A stretch of DNA of 6,735 bases. Origin: an uncultured Verrucomicrobiales bacterium (GTDB lineage: Bacteria; Verrucomicrobiota; Verrucomicrobiae; Limisphaerales; CANJSG01). The stretch spans positions 1-6,735 of the forward strand of contig CAMLMI010000259.1 of assembly GCA_946480965.1 (NCBI GenBank), given 5' to 3'. Under the pieces are notes generated by a model, which saw nothing but the letters and a program-made list of their open reading frames with translations, did no database searches and had not been told where the DNA came from. Below are positions 6,137-6,735 of the stretch, one piece after another. Position 1 is the first letter of the stretch. Every line of letters starts with the position of its first letter. A program made the position numbers and the translations under genes.

Positions 6137-6735
6137 CGGCAAGCCGTTCCATGCGGGCAATGGTCCTCGACCAGCCCGGGAGCCCGCTGCGGGCGGTCGA
6201 GTTGCCGGTGCCTTCGCCGGCCGAAGGCCAGGTGTTGATCCGCGTGGGTGCCTGCGCGGTCTGCCGCACCGACCTGCACGTGGTCGATGGCGAATTGCCC
6301 AAGCCCAAACTGCCGCTGATCCCGGGGCACGAAATCGTCGGGCGCATCGAAGCGGCCGGAAACGGCGTCCAGCGCTTTCAGGTCGGGGACAGGGTCGGCG
6401 TTCCGTGGCTCGGCTGGACGTGCGGCGCCTGTGGGTTCTGTCGGTCACAGCGCGAAAACCTCTGCGACCACGCCCGGTTCACCGGCTACACGCTGGATGG
6501 CGGCTACGCCGAATACACGGTGGCGGACGCGCGCTTCTGCTTTCCCATTCCGGCGAGCTATCAAGATGCCGAGGCGGCTCCGTTGCTGTGCGCCGGGCTC
6601 ATCGGCTATCGCTCGCTGGTCAAAGCCGGGGAGGCGCGGCGTTTGGGGCTCTTGGGATTCGGGGCCGCCGCGCACCTCGTGGCCCAGATCGCGCGGATCC
6701 AGGGCAGGAAGGTCTTCGCCTTCACCCGCCGGGGC
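6133..6735 (+). CDS. Zinc-dependent alcohol dehydrogenase (MDR family), 5' portion
   Basis: Open frame of 201 residues running off the window end, about 60 percent of a typical 330-350 residue enzyme. It is a medium-chain NAD(P)-dependent dehydrogenase that interconverts alcohols and aldehydes or ketones. Visible features: catalytic zinc ligands Cys44 (CAVCRTDLHV) and His66-Glu67 (PGHEIVG), with Cys153 (LLCAGLIGYR) as the expected third ligand; four structural-zinc cysteines Cys97, 100, 103 and 111 (CGACGFCRSQRENLC); GDRVGVPWLG near 85-94; GGYAEYTV near 123; and the start of the Rossmann fold with GFGAAAH (175-181). The GLLGFGAAAHLVAQIA stretch resembles the 'zinc-binding alcohol dehydrogenase family' subgroup rather than horse-liver-type ADH; this is from memory. 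Start ATG 6133 has GAGGAA beginning 12 bases upstream; an in-frame ATG at 6151 (MRAMVLDQPG) is a plausible alternative. Substrate is unknown. Confidence 0.93.
   Translation, partial: MTASRSMRAMVLDQPGSPLRAVELPVPSPAEGQVLIRVGACAVCRTDLHVVDGELPKPKLPLIPGHEIVGRIEAAGNGVQRFQVGDRVGVPWLGWTCGACGFCRSQRENLCDHARFTGYTLDGGYAEYTVADARFCFPIPASYQDAEAAPLLCAGLIGYRSLVKAGEARRLGLLGFGAAAHLVAQIARIQGRKVFAFTRRG

Noticed and set aside
4755..6347. Minus-strand 530-codon frame opposite hsp20 and the small basic gene
   Set aside because: It is codon-aligned antisense to hsp20, crosses intergenic DNA and has Arg/Pro/Gly-rich shadow composition with no family resemblance.

Overview
The window is GC-rich bacterial DNA with dense coding and strong G/C preference at third codon positions. 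The lineage cannot be fixed from sequence alone. The gene set (bacterial-type PEP synthase, an NDP-forming acyl-CoA synthetase homologue, a small cyclic-nucleotide-fold protein, a class A small heat-shock protein and a zinc alcohol dehydrogenase) suits an environmental GC-rich Gram-negative bacterium. A Verrucomicrobiota/PVC or deltaproteobacterial-type host is only a guess. No mobile element, CRISPR array, tRNA or rRNA was seen.

Left part (1-4758, minus strand): three genes packed head to tail, in transcription order: a 154-residue stand-alone cyclic-nucleotide-binding-fold protein (4758-4294), phosphoenolpyruvate synthase ppsA (4266-1789), and an acyl-CoA synthetase (NDP-forming) family protein (1782 to beyond position 1). 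The gaps are 27 and 6 bases, so this is very probably one operon. PEP synthase turns pyruvate plus ATP into PEP. The third protein belongs to a family that interconverts acyl-CoA and ATP, or whose relatives acetylate proteins. The operon therefore looks like a carbon and energy module at the pyruvate/acetyl-CoA node, with a small sensor-like protein translated first.

Middle (4759-5171): a 413-base divergent intergenic region that should hold the promoters of the minus-strand operon and of the plus-strand hsp20. It contains an 8-base tandem repeat abutting a perfect palindrome, but no convincing promoter hexamers.

Right part (5172-6735, plus strand): an Hsp20 small heat-shock protein, a 117-base spacer with alternative inverted repeats, a 64-residue very basic protein with a strong ribosome binding site, a doubtful 66-residue ORF that overlaps its neighbours by four bases on each side, and the first 201 residues of a zinc-dependent alcohol dehydrogenase cut by the window end.

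The longest open frame (plus strand, 1-4884) is an antisense shadow. All three minus-strand genes share one codon phase and use no TTA, CTA or TCA codons. I found no clear evidence of a wholly new system. The best leads are the CNB-fold/PEP synthase/acyl-CoA synthetase operon, whose sensor protein has a degenerate nucleotide pocket, and the small basic protein near hsp20.
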